Source: Myroides sp. WP-1
GTDB lineage: Bacteria > Bacteroidota > Bacteroidia > Flavobacteriales > Flavobacteriaceae
Direction of reading: 5' to 3'
Assembly (NCBI RefSeq): GCF_014145635.1
Contig: NZ_JACHTC010000027.1
Span: forward strand, 1 to 32,824
Length of the DNA: 32,824 nt
In this document: positions 25,915-32,711 of the stretch, one piece after another
Layout of the letters: each line of letters starts with the position of its first letter
Numbering within the stretch: the first letter of the stretch is position 1
Position numbers and translations under genes: made by a program
Notes under the pieces: generated by a model
Seen by the model: only the letters and a program-made list of their open reading frames with translations
Databases searched by the model: none
Told to the model about the DNA's origin: nothing

Positions 25915-26777
25915 TTTAAACCTTTTTCAAATCTTGTTAGCATTGTAGTTCTAGATTTATCTGTTATATCTCTTGGCCACCAAAATATAGGAAAAACTGA
26001 ATTCGGTGTATTACCTAAACAACTTTCCAATGAATATAAAGCTTCTGCTTCATTGTATCCAAATGAATAATCCTTTAGTTCATAATGATTGATTTTAGTG
26101 CAAAGTTTTTGTTCAAGTTGCGTCATTATTTCTAATGCGTTTACAAGTTTAGATCCCTTAAACCTTTCTGATATACCTTTAGGTAATCGAAGAGGGCAAA
26201 AAACTTCATATCCTTCATTTTCAATTCTTTTTATGCCTAAATCCATTCCAGCAATAAAACACAATTTTATAACTAAAGAAGGATCTTTAATATCATTTTT
26301 TAACTGCTTTATTCTTCCTAAGATTGTTTGACCACTTCCAACAAATTCATCAACAAGCATTACTTGATGTTTACCGTCCTTAAAATTTTTTGGAATTGCA
26401 CCAAATCTATTTACTGTTTTTATATTTGACCAACCTTGTTGAAATAAGGGCATTTTAATATTATCCAAAATCTTTTGACTACTATCTGCTTCATCATCAT
26501 ATGTTATCGAAGCTATTTGACATGTATCTTCGTTAAATCCCGAATCTTCAATAATGTAGTCTGCAAGCAAGTTCAAATAATTTCCAAAAACTTTTTGATC
26601 CAAATAATTAAATTCCTTTAATAGATCTACAATCAAAGATTTATGCTCTTTTGTTTGACACAATAGTATTAATTCGATTAAACTATCTTCTTTATCACAT
26701 AACCAAGGTTGTTTTGAATATAAACCAAAAATTTCATCAAAATCCTCTTTATTAATGTTCTTTTTTATTCTTCGCAT
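25911..26777 (-). CDS. Retron effector with phosphoribosyltransferase-like domain
   Basis: A 288-residue protein. The PRPP-binding-type loop is clear at residues 139-151: VMLVDEFVGSGQT, preceded by a hydrophobic strand and with a second acidic residue (Asp143-Glu144). The upstream part (1-90) is helical (SLIELILLCQTKEHKSLIVD). Downstream are strands VIKLCFIAGMD and GYEVFCPLRLPK, then a C-terminal SVFPIFWWPRD segment. By family knowledge such PRTase-like proteins are toxic effectors held in check by the RT-msDNA complex in type III retrons; the target is unknown. It heads the operon. A possible promoter (TTG near 26893 and AATTTTTG near 26869 on the minus strand) is weak. Confidence 0.85.
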   Translation of the reverse strand: MRRIKKNINKEDFDEIFGLYSKQPWLCDKEDSLIELILLCQTKEHKSLIVDLLKEFNYLDQKVFGNYLNLLADYIIEDSGFNEDTCQIASITYDDEADSSQKILDNIKMPLFQQGWSNIKTVNRFGAIPKNFKDGKHQVMLVDEFVGSGQTILGRIKQLKNDIKDPSLVIKLCFIAGMDLGIKRIENEGYEVFCPLRLPKGISERFKGSKLVNALEIMTQLEQKLCTKINHYELKDYSFGYNEAEALYSLESCLGNTPNSVFPIFWWPRDITDKSRTTMLTRFEKGLK

Positions 26778-27131
26778 ATATTGTTAAAGCATTACAGATA
26801 AAATTGTTATGTATCTCCGCTTAGTGTCATACTAACGATTTAGTAAAAAAACAGTAGCTCTTCAAAAATTATAAATAACTAATATACAACCTTTATAAAA
26901 AGCAGTCATATTCTATTTAGTTATATAAATAGTAGTTTACTTTAGTTTATTACATCAAACGGACATACAAAAAAATGTTTTTTCATGAAACAAAACACAG
27001 TACAGTTTCGTAAGAAAATACCTATATGCATATTTTGTTAAATTCACTACTAATATAATTAGTTTTTGCAAATCAAATACTTACTAAACCAACTTATTAT
27101 GAATAGCAAATTGCAAAACAATATTGTTTAT

Positions 27132-27330
27132 TTGTCAAACATATAAAATTTTTTGTTAATTCTATTACGGAAATCCGTAAACCCTTCAATATTTTGAGTC
27201 TAGCTTCTATCTAATACAAAAAAAATAGCGACTTCGGAGTAGTTTTCTCGCCCTCTGTAAGAGTAAGTCGTTTTGAAAACTTGAACTCAATTTCGAGTGC
27301 CTCAAAATATAACTTACTGTTACTTTTGCT
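27132..27330. repeat. Direct repeat A beside the KAP/GapS4-like cassette
   Basis: About 199 bases that match repeat B at 31275-31471 nearly end to end. Shared blocks include TTACGGAAATCCGTAAACCC, CAATATTTTGAGTCTA, TAGCGACTTCGGAGTAGTTT and TTTCGAGTGCCTCAAAA, ending in CTTACTGTTAC.TTTGCT. Same orientation in both copies. Its right edge lies only a few bases from the stop codon of the 86-residue gene. No open frame is conserved, so it is a leader, a small RNA, or a recombination site. Confidence 0.85.
27165..27180. promoter_or_regulatory. Palindrome TTACGGA-AA-TCCGTAA (copy 1)
   Basis: A perfect 7-bp inverted repeat with a 2-base centre, inside direct repeat A and upstream of the retron operon. 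Copies at 29741-29754 and 31308-31323 suggest a shared operator. No cognate regulator was identified. Confidence 0.55.
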
Positions 27331-27333
27331 TCC

Positions 27334-27594
27334 TTATTCTGAAACCCTTTGTGTATTATTAGGAAAATGCTCTAGTATTAAACTTAAGATAAATCCTTCT
27401 AGTCCAACAGGACATTTTACACTGGGATAAATTTTAATAGATCCGTCAAAATTATTCCAACCAATTAGACTATCTATATCTAATTCATCGGGTAAAGTAT
27501 AATTTCTTTCTTTAAATTGCTTTTTAATGTCCTCTTTAAGCATATTTATTTTAGTTTGAAATTCTTTAGATAACAGTTTTGATGTTAAATTCAT
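27334..27594 (-). CDS. Small protein of unknown function at the end of the GapS4-like cassette
   Basis: An 86-residue protein: a charged helical N-terminus (TSKLLSKEFQTKINMLKEDI KKQF in two parts), then ELDIDSLIGWNNFDGSIKIY and a C-terminal LEGFILSLILEHFPNNTQ. No family was recognised. Its start is three bases after the stop of the GapS4b-like gene, so it is co-translated, and its stop sits at the edge of direct repeat A. Possible roles are an accessory or regulator of the cassette. It reads as real because of the tight spacing and a normal residue mix. Confidence 0.6.
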   Translation of the reverse strand: MNLTSKLLSKEFQTKINMLKEDIKKQFKERNYTLPDELDIDSLIGWNNFDGSIKIYPSVKCPVGLEGFILSLILEHFPNNTQRVSE

Positions 27595-27597
27595 AGA

Positions 27598-28704
27598 TTA
27601 TAATGTTTTATATTTTGTATAACTTTCTATTTTCTTCATTTCAAATAATTCAAGGAGTTTTTTTCTTATTATATTTTCATTTTTATGATTTCTATCCTGC
27701 TTTCCAAGTAATAAATCAATAGATATTTGAAAGTCGGAACTAATTTCTTTTGATTTCACATAATCTGGGAATCCAAAATTAATTATTACCTGACCTTCTA
27801 CACCATTAAAATTAAGCTTATATCTATACTTTACTGAACCAAAAATTAATTTAGAATAATATTTTTCATTGTTTATTAAAACATGATTTTGCAAACCTTT
27901 GCCATTAAGTTTTAAATTATCAATTTCGTCTAAAAACATCTTTACATCATCATGACTTTCCTCATTTTCATCTAGGTACAAATCAATATCAGTTATAGAT
28001 TTAAATTTTAAAAAAATATTAAAGTCTTGTGTAAAAGAATAAAAAAATCTAATTCTTGAAGAATTATCAAAATCTTTAAATTTCACTGTAATTATATCCT
28101 CTTGTGATTTAATAATTGATTTATTAAATAATCTCTCCTTCAATACTGAGAGCATTATATTGTTCACTTCAAAGGTTTCTTTTGAAGTAAAATCTTGCTG
28201 TACTGATATTTGTATATCACTATCTGAGATTTTTCGCAATGTAATTGCTCCATTATGATATGTTTTGTTATTTGTCCAATCATTTAGTAAGTTCTCTCGT
28301 TCAATTTGATATTCGAAAATTGCTGTTGCCTCATCTTCAAAATAAAAACAAGGATTTCCTATAATAGTATAGTTAGGTCTATAGGTATGTTTTTCTTTAA
28401 TTAATTGATTTAAATTTATTGAATTATCAAAAATATCAGTAAAATCAAAGTTTGTACTACACTTAATGGAAGATGTTCTATATTTTACAGCTTCTTCTTT
28501 AGTCTTTTGTGTTTCATACAATTCTAAAAAATCTTTTGGGCTAACAATACTTTTCATAATTAAAGGAATAGAATTGTTTTTTTGATTTTGCCCTAAGAAC
28601 ACCCCTTTATCTCTCAATAAAGAATTGATATTTGAATTAGTAACATTCGATTTTATAAGTAATTGTCTTATATAATCACCTTGCGGTAGTAAATCTTTCT
28701 TCAT
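27598..28704 (-). CDS. GapS4b-like anti-phage system protein
   Basis: A 368-residue protein. The N-terminus LLPQGDYIRQLLIKSNVTNS, followed by NSLLRDKGVFLGQ and a later IPLIMKSIVSPKDFLELYE, is what I recall as the signature of the GapS4b family, the second component of the two-gene GAPS4 anti-phage system. The rest is beta-rich and Lys/Asn-rich, with no catalytic motif visible to me (FDFTDIFDN, then NPCFYFEDEATAIFEYQIE, then GVEGQVIINFGFPDYVKS). It starts five bases after the stop of the GapS4a-like gene, which fits a two-subunit complex. The name rests on memory of the family; a search is needed. Confidence 0.7.
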   Translation of the reverse strand: MKKDLLPQGDYIRQLLIKSNVTNSNINSLLRDKGVFLGQNQKNNSIPLIMKSIVSPKDFLELYETQKTKEEAVKYRTSSIKCSTNFDFTDIFDNSINLNQLIKEKHTYRPNYTIIGNPCFYFEDEATAIFEYQIERENLLNDWTNNKTYHNGAITLRKISDSDIQISVQQDFTSKETFEVNNIMLSVLKERLFNKSIIKSQEDIITVKFKDFDNSSRIRFFYSFTQDFNIFLKFKSITDIDLYLDENEESHDDVKMFLDEIDNLKLNGKGLQNHVLINNEKYYSKLIFGSVKYRYKLNFNGVEGQVIINFGFPDYVKSKEISSDFQISIDLLLGKQDRNHKNENIIRKKLLELFEMKKIESYTKYKTL

Positions 28705-28709
28705 AACGT

Positions 28710-29645
28710 TTAATTTCTAAAATCAGAAGGGAATTTTTTAATTACTAAATTTTCATTTAAACTATAAATAGGGAAATTAACTAGTAATTCTTTTACTTGA
28801 TTTTCATTTAATAAATAATCATATGATTTATAAAATAATATAATTTTATTTATGGTATTTAAATGGTCAAATGACTTTGCGAAATTTAAAATTTGTGAGA
28901 ATTGATCTTCTGAAAAATCATCATTAATAAAAATTCTTAATTCTATAGAACTTTTATTAATTACACGCAGTGCAATTATATCAGAATACAGATAGTTTAA
29001 AGGAAAAGTTTTTCCGAATGAATTCTCTTGTATTGCAGTAAAATTTAAACCTGTATTGTGGTAAACAAAATCAATATTTTCAATTCCGAATAATTCATTA
29101 GTTTTAAAAATACTTTCATATAAAAAATTTACTTTACAATTATCTAGTAAAATAATTTTATCAAAAATCAAATCGTTGTCAATTTGTATATTTGATACTT
29201 TTGAGGATAAATCGTAATCTATTGTACTTGTATTAGACAACCAAACAAGTATACCAAATACTTCAGTTTTACTAATATCAGTGAACAAAAAATTCGTTTT
29301 ATTTTTTAAGCTAGAATTATTAAAGCACTCCAAAGTAATAGCTAAATCTTTAATATGTGATTTAAACAAAGTAGATGGATATTTTGGATATTCATCAGCT
29401 GTATATTTTGAAGAAATAACACCAATATCAAGTGTATTGTCTTCAACTGGACTTTTACTACTAATGAAGCCATCAAGACCATGTGACTTTCTATTATTCT
29501 TGGCAGAAGAATCCTTATGTTTTTCACCTTTAATACAATCAATTGAAATATTTTCTTGCAGTGAGTTATATATTAAGATATCTTCGAAAATGAATTTAAT
29601 AATTCTTTCTCCTTTTTCACCTATGGACTTAGACCACTCTCCCAT
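28710..29645 (-). CDS. GapS4a-like putative nuclease (PD-(D/E)xK type)
   Basis: A 311-residue protein. It opens MGEWSKSIGEKGERIIKFIF, a start typical of Holliday-resolvase-like nucleases with an early Glu (Glu10/Glu13). It then has SHGLDGFISSKSPVEDN with Asp58, and LDIGVISSKYTADEYPKYP with Lys80. Asp58 plus the strand ending in Lys80 resemble the PD-(D/E)xK core, but the usual acidic residue two before the Lys is Ser78. LFKSHIKDLAITLECF follows. This set is what I recall for GapS4a. The C-terminal two thirds are Asn/Ile/Phe-rich and uncharacterised. Downstream by five bases is the GapS4b-like gene; upstream by 154 bases is the KAP NTPase, with a palindrome in that gap. Confidence 0.72.
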   Translation of the reverse strand: MGEWSKSIGEKGERIIKFIFEDILIYNSLQENISIDCIKGEKHKDSSAKNNRKSHGLDGFISSKSPVEDNTLDIGVISSKYTADEYPKYPSTLFKSHIKDLAITLECFNNSSLKNKTNFLFTDISKTEVFGILVWLSNTSTIDYDLSSKVSNIQIDNDLIFDKIILLDNCKVNFLYESIFKTNELFGIENIDFVYHNTGLNFTAIQENSFGKTFPLNYLYSDIIALRVINKSSIELRIFINDDFSEDQFSQILNFAKSFDHLNTINKIILFYKSYDYLLNENQVKELLVNFPIYSLNENLVIKKFPSDFRN

Positions 29646-29740
29646 AATTTATTTATGATTATTAGATTTTTTTTTGAATTTACTAATCTTGAAAAATGCT
29701 TTTATTGATGAAATGAAATATACAAATCAATTTATAATGA

Positions 29741-29754
29741 TACGGAATTCCGTA
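29741..29754. promoter_or_regulatory. Palindrome TACGGA-AT-TCCGTA (copy 2)
   Basis: A perfect 14-base palindrome in the 154-base gap between the KAP gene and the GapS4a-like gene, about 95 bases before the latter's start. Same core as in the two direct repeats, but here without the rest of the repeat, which argues that the palindrome itself has a function. Confidence 0.55.
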
Positions 29755-29799
29755 AGTATGATTATTCTCTTAGCGCTGTTAATCAAGAATATTATGTTT

Positions 29800-31191
29800 T
29801 TAGTTGATAATTACTCCATTAGTAAGTTCTATTTTATCTAGTAAATTATCAATTGAATTATAAAATGCATTATAAAATCTAGTTGTATCAATACTCTTTA
29901 GTATTTTTATAAAGAGCCCATTATTAATTTTTGATTCAATCAGTAAGTCATAATCATCTTGATTATTAGATTTACTGTTATAAATAGCATAATTTATAGG
30001 GCTTAAACTGGAGTAATAACTTTGTAAAAAGAATGCTTCTAAGCTAACCATATCACCTTCTTTAATTTTTATTAAGGGATTAATTATAGCATAAAAATTA
30101 TTATGGACTGTGTGTATATCCTCTTTTCCTATTAGTTTTAAATAAAATTCTTGATGTGTAATTTTACAATAAACAAGAAAAACTAATAGATATGAATGAA
30201 ATATGTATCCTTTAGGGCATATTCGTAGTACTATTCTTATATGTGACATGATTTTTTCTTGTTGTCTTAATGTAAGGTTAGACAATAAGGTTCTACAAGA
30301 TATTTTGAATAACTCTTCGTCATCGCTGTATTGTATTCCAAATTTTTGAGTCCTATCCGAATCATTGAAAAAAGATTCAAAGTCAAAATAGTCATATAAA
30401 AAAGAAGTATAATTATCTGGTTTAGGCAAAGAATATTCTATATCAATAAATCTTCTAAGATATTCTTCTGAATCGATTTTATCATTACCATAAACACCTT
30501 TAATAGCATTTCCTAGTTGAATTTTATCAATGGATAAAATAAAGACAACATTAGGTACAGAGAATAGATGTTTAATCTGTTCTAATAATAATACAGAATA
30601 ATTAGGCCTGCATCTATCTAATTCATCTATTATAAAAATAAGGGGTTTATCCTCTGTATTATCTGCAACGAATTTTGAAAGAGAGGTTTTGAATTCTTCT
30701 ATTGATTCTTTTCTATCATTATATTCTTTTATATCCTTTTCAAATAACTCCATTGTTCCTTTAGAGATTCCGTCAATTGCATCTACTATTATTTCTGTAT
30801 CAATATATTTGCTAACAACGGCCTTTACCAAAGTTGGAACTGCATTTTTAGCTACTGTAATAGCTTTTTGAATAACTGGTGCAATATTATTGTTATGTTG
30901 AAAATGTGAATTCAATTCACCTATTAAAGCAAGAAGAGGGTTGTCTTCAAAGTCATTTTTCCAAGCATTAAAGTATATCGTTTGAAAGCCTTGATTTATT
31001 AAGTGTTGCTCCCACATTTGTACAAATGTAGTTTTACCGTATCCCCATTTGTTATTAATGGCAAGAACAAAACCTTGATTATAATTTTCAATTATACTTG
31101 TCAAAGTAGTAGCGTAAATCTGTCTATTTAATTTACAGTTTTTAAATGGAAGAGCCTTGTCTATCTCTACTTCATTATTTTTGATGTTCAT
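29800..31191 (-). CDS. KAP family P-loop NTPase
   Basis: A 463-residue protein. Walker A is NNKWGYGKTTFVQMWEQHL at residues 46-64 (Lys53). Walker B is near residue 187 in LIFIIDELDRCRPNYSVLLL, with the KAP hallmark ELDRCRP; LFSVPNVVFILSIDKIQLGN follows as the next conserved strand. Between Walker A and B is a helical insertion with a moderately hydrophobic piece (VPTLVKAVVSKYIDTEIIVD), where other KAP members carry membrane helices; it is too polar here to be a sure membrane span. KAP NTPases recur in bacterial defence islands, where their role is mostly unknown. It heads the four-gene set on this strand and is preceded by direct repeat B at 84 bases. Confidence 0.9.
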   Translation of the reverse strand: MNIKNNEVEIDKALPFKNCKLNRQIYATTLTSIIENYNQGFVLAINNKWGYGKTTFVQMWEQHLINQGFQTIYFNAWKNDFEDNPLLALIGELNSHFQHNNNIAPVIQKAITVAKNAVPTLVKAVVSKYIDTEIIVDAIDGISKGTMELFEKDIKEYNDRKESIEEFKTSLSKFVADNTEDKPLIFIIDELDRCRPNYSVLLLEQIKHLFSVPNVVFILSIDKIQLGNAIKGVYGNDKIDSEEYLRRFIDIEYSLPKPDNYTSFLYDYFDFESFFNDSDRTQKFGIQYSDDEELFKISCRTLLSNLTLRQQEKIMSHIRIVLRICPKGYIFHSYLLVFLVYCKITHQEFYLKLIGKEDIHTVHNNFYAIINPLIKIKEGDMVSLEAFFLQSYYSSLSPINYAIYNSKSNNQDDYDLLIESKINNGLFIKILKSIDTTRFYNAFYNSIDNLLDKIELTNGVIIN

Positions 31192-31274
31192 AGTTTTTTT
31201 TGTAGTAAAGTGTCTTTTACTAAGATAAATATTTTTTAGATTTTAAATAATATTATATTAATAAACCCTTAGTA

Positions 31275-31471
31275 TTTTCAAACATAGAAAACTTTCTTTT
31301 AATTTTATTACGGAAATCCGTAAACCCCTCAATATTTTGAGTCTATCTATTGTTTAAGTGAAAAACTAGCGACTTCGGAGTAGTTTTCCAGCCCTCTGCA
31401 AGAGCAAGTAGTTTTGATGACACGATTCTAATTTCGAGTGCCTCAAAACATAACTTACTGTTACCTTTGCT
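31275..31471. repeat. Direct repeat B beside the KAP/GapS4-like cassette
   Basis: The partner of repeat A, in the same orientation, about 4.1 kb away and 84 bases upstream of the KAP start. Differences from repeat A are scattered substitutions and a few small indels around 31346-31365 and 31416-31430; the outer blocks are near-identical. Confidence 0.85.
31308..31323. promoter_or_regulatory. Palindrome TTACGGA-AA-TCCGTAA (copy 3)
   Basis: Identical to copy 1. It lies 117 bases upstream of the KAP start codon within direct repeat B, a fitting place for an operator. Confidence 0.55.
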
Positions 31472-31495
31472 GTTACCTTTGCTGTTACCTTTGCG
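31460..31495. repeat. Three tandem copies of a 12-bp repeat
   Basis: GTTACCTTTGCT, GTTACCTTTGCT and GTTACCTTTGCG follow directly at the outer edge of direct repeat B and run on into GGTAACTTTTACACTACC. Repeat A has one copy of the unit (GTTACTTTTGCT). Confidence 0.9.
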
Positions 31496-31883
31496 GTAAC
31501 TTTTACACTACCTTTAAAGTTTTTTTATATCAGGGATCACCTCTAAAATTATATGGATGGATGGATTTAAATCTTTTTTGGGTAAACTGAATATGTATTT
31601 CAAAACTTAAAAACATTAATAAAGAACCTTCTTTTCACAAGAGTAGTAACGCTCTGCTGTTATAATGAAATGAAATGATCTGAAAGAATAAACAAGTGTT
31701 TTACTGTGTATTTGACTGTAAGCCCTTAGATCGGAAGATACATTCTAAAATTTAGCTAGATCATTGAAAGGATGAGAAAGCGTCTGAACATTTAATTTCA
31801 GAGTACTATTCAAGTAAAAAATATAGTAGCTTTACTTTATTTAACAATCAAAATGATTGCTAAACAAATCATCTAATAATTAT

Positions 31884-32354
31884 ATGGAAACCCAAACTTC
31901 TAAATTTAGAAACCTATACATATTAAAACTAATTTTCGGTTATTTTGCTGCTATTGTTAGCATTGGGATATGCCTTAAATTTTTGAATGGAGATTATTAC
32001 CCACCAAAAGAAAGAGCAGCCCTCTTTTTTATCTTTGTTATTATTTTATTTGTACTAGCTGGAACTTATGATTTTTTAAAAATAACAAAAGTAATTGTCA
32101 GAAATGATACGATAGAAATTCAGTACTTCTTAGGACTGAGAAAAAAAATTATAGCATATCGAGAAATTGTTCAAATTAACCAACACAAAAGTTTCTTACA
32201 AGGAAGAACAGGGCAAATAAGTGATGGATTTCACCTCAGTGAAATTGTTTTAGCTGATAAAAACTCCTTTATTTTATCTCCTGACAAATTTGGAAACTAT
32301 ACGCAATTAATAGTAGCGATTAGAAGAAACCTGAACAACATCCAACACAAGTAA
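31884..32354 (+). CDS. Membrane protein with PH-like C-terminal domain
   Basis: A 156-residue protein from the ATG at 31884; an in-frame TTG at 31857 would add nine residues and is less likely. Two hydrophobic segments lie at the N-terminus (LIFGYFAAIVSIGICLKFL and ALFFIFVIILFVLAGTYDFL). They are followed by a beta-rich domain (KVIVRNDTIEIQYFLGLRKK, IIAYREIVQINQ, FHLSEIVLADKNSFILSP) ending in a helix, the layout of bacterial PH-like membrane proteins. The function is unknown. It is the only intact plus-strand gene in the island and has no link to the defence cassettes by spacing. Confidence 0.75.
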   Translation: METQTSKFRNLYILKLIFGYFAAIVSIGICLKFLNGDYYPPKERAALFFIFVIILFVLAGTYDFLKITKVIVRNDTIEIQYFLGLRKKIIAYREIVQINQHKSFLQGRTGQISDGFHLSEIVLADKNSFILSPDKFGNYTQLIVAIRRNLNNIQHK

Positions 32355-32359
32355 TACGA

Positions 32360-32440
32360 GAAAAGGGAGTACAGATCCCAAAAAGGGCAAATAAACACAA
32401 AGAAAACCAATACCTCGTTACACTCGGTATTATGCTTTTT
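32360..32440. repeat. Edge-unit copy R1 (diverged)
   Basis: GGGAGTACAGATCCC then AAATAAACACAAAGAAAACC, followed by a hairpin AATACC / GGTATT around TCGTTACACTC (32409-32431) and a T run. It is the most diverged copy and lacks the tRNA-like tail. The hairpin plus T run could end transcription of the PH-like gene just upstream. Confidence 0.7.
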
Positions 32441-32496
32441 TTATTTTCCAAAAAGTACCCTCAAAGCGAGCTTTCTTTTCTAAGATTATTTTTTTA

Positions 32497-32524
32497 CCCA
32501 TCACTCATAACCCATCACTGATAA
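32497..32524. repeat. Two tandem 14-bp repeats
   Basis: CCCATCACTCATAA followed directly by CCCATCACTGATAA; one base differs. Confidence 0.85.
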
Positions 32525-32526
32525 CC

Positions 32527-32711
32527 AAAAAGGGATTACAGATCCCTAAGGGGGGGGAAATAGACACAAAGAAAACCAATTCCTCGCTACACTCGGAATT
32601 CTGCTTTTTTTATTTCCAAAAAGTGATGCTGAGAGTAAAACTCTCCATCACTTTTTGGAAATAAAAAAACCGATAACTCTCGTTATCGGTTTTCTTTGCG
32701 GAGAAAGAGGG
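32527..32711. repeat. Right island-edge repeat, split by an extra hairpin
   Basis: Carries both halves of the left 90-bp unit: GGGATTACAGATCCCTAAGG with AAATAGACACAAAGAAAACC (32531-32577) and CCGATAACTCTCGTTATCGG with GCGGAGAAAGAGGG (32670-32711). About 90 extra bases lie between the halves. Those contain a hairpin AATTCC / GGAATT (32578-32600) and the long inverted repeat at 32605-32669. The tRNA-like tail is at 32698-32711. Confidence 0.8.
32605..32669. repeat. 24-bp perfect inverted repeat
   Basis: The left arm (32605-32628, T run then ATTTCCAAAAAGTGATG) is the exact reverse complement of the right arm (32646-32669). The 17-base spacer itself folds as GAGAGT-AAA-ACTCTC. The T and A runs at the ends also make it a possible bidirectional terminator. 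Confidence 0.9.

Larger units (their letters stand above)
26778..27333. other. Intergenic region between the retron and the KAP/GapS4-like cassette
   Basis: About 550 A+T-rich bases. The right part (27132-27330) is direct repeat A, with the TTACGGA-AA-TCCGTAA palindrome. The left part should hold the retron operon promoter. No gene was recognised. Confidence 0.6.
31192..31883. other. Intergenic region right of the KAP gene
   Basis: About 690 bases holding direct repeat B (31275-31471), the 12-bp tandem repeat (31460-31495) and an A+T-rich remainder with the small runs GGATGGATGGAT near 31553 and AATGAAATGAAATG near 31664. No gene was recognised. Confidence 0.55.

Noticed and set aside
27132..31495. 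CRISPR array
   Set aside because: Only two long repeats 4 kb apart plus a three-unit direct tandem without spacers; no cas genes.
23681..32711. A self-mobile element (transposon, ICE or prophage) carrying the defence genes
   Set aside because: No integrase, transposase, relaxase or phage structural gene is seen in the island; the repeats alone do not show mobility.
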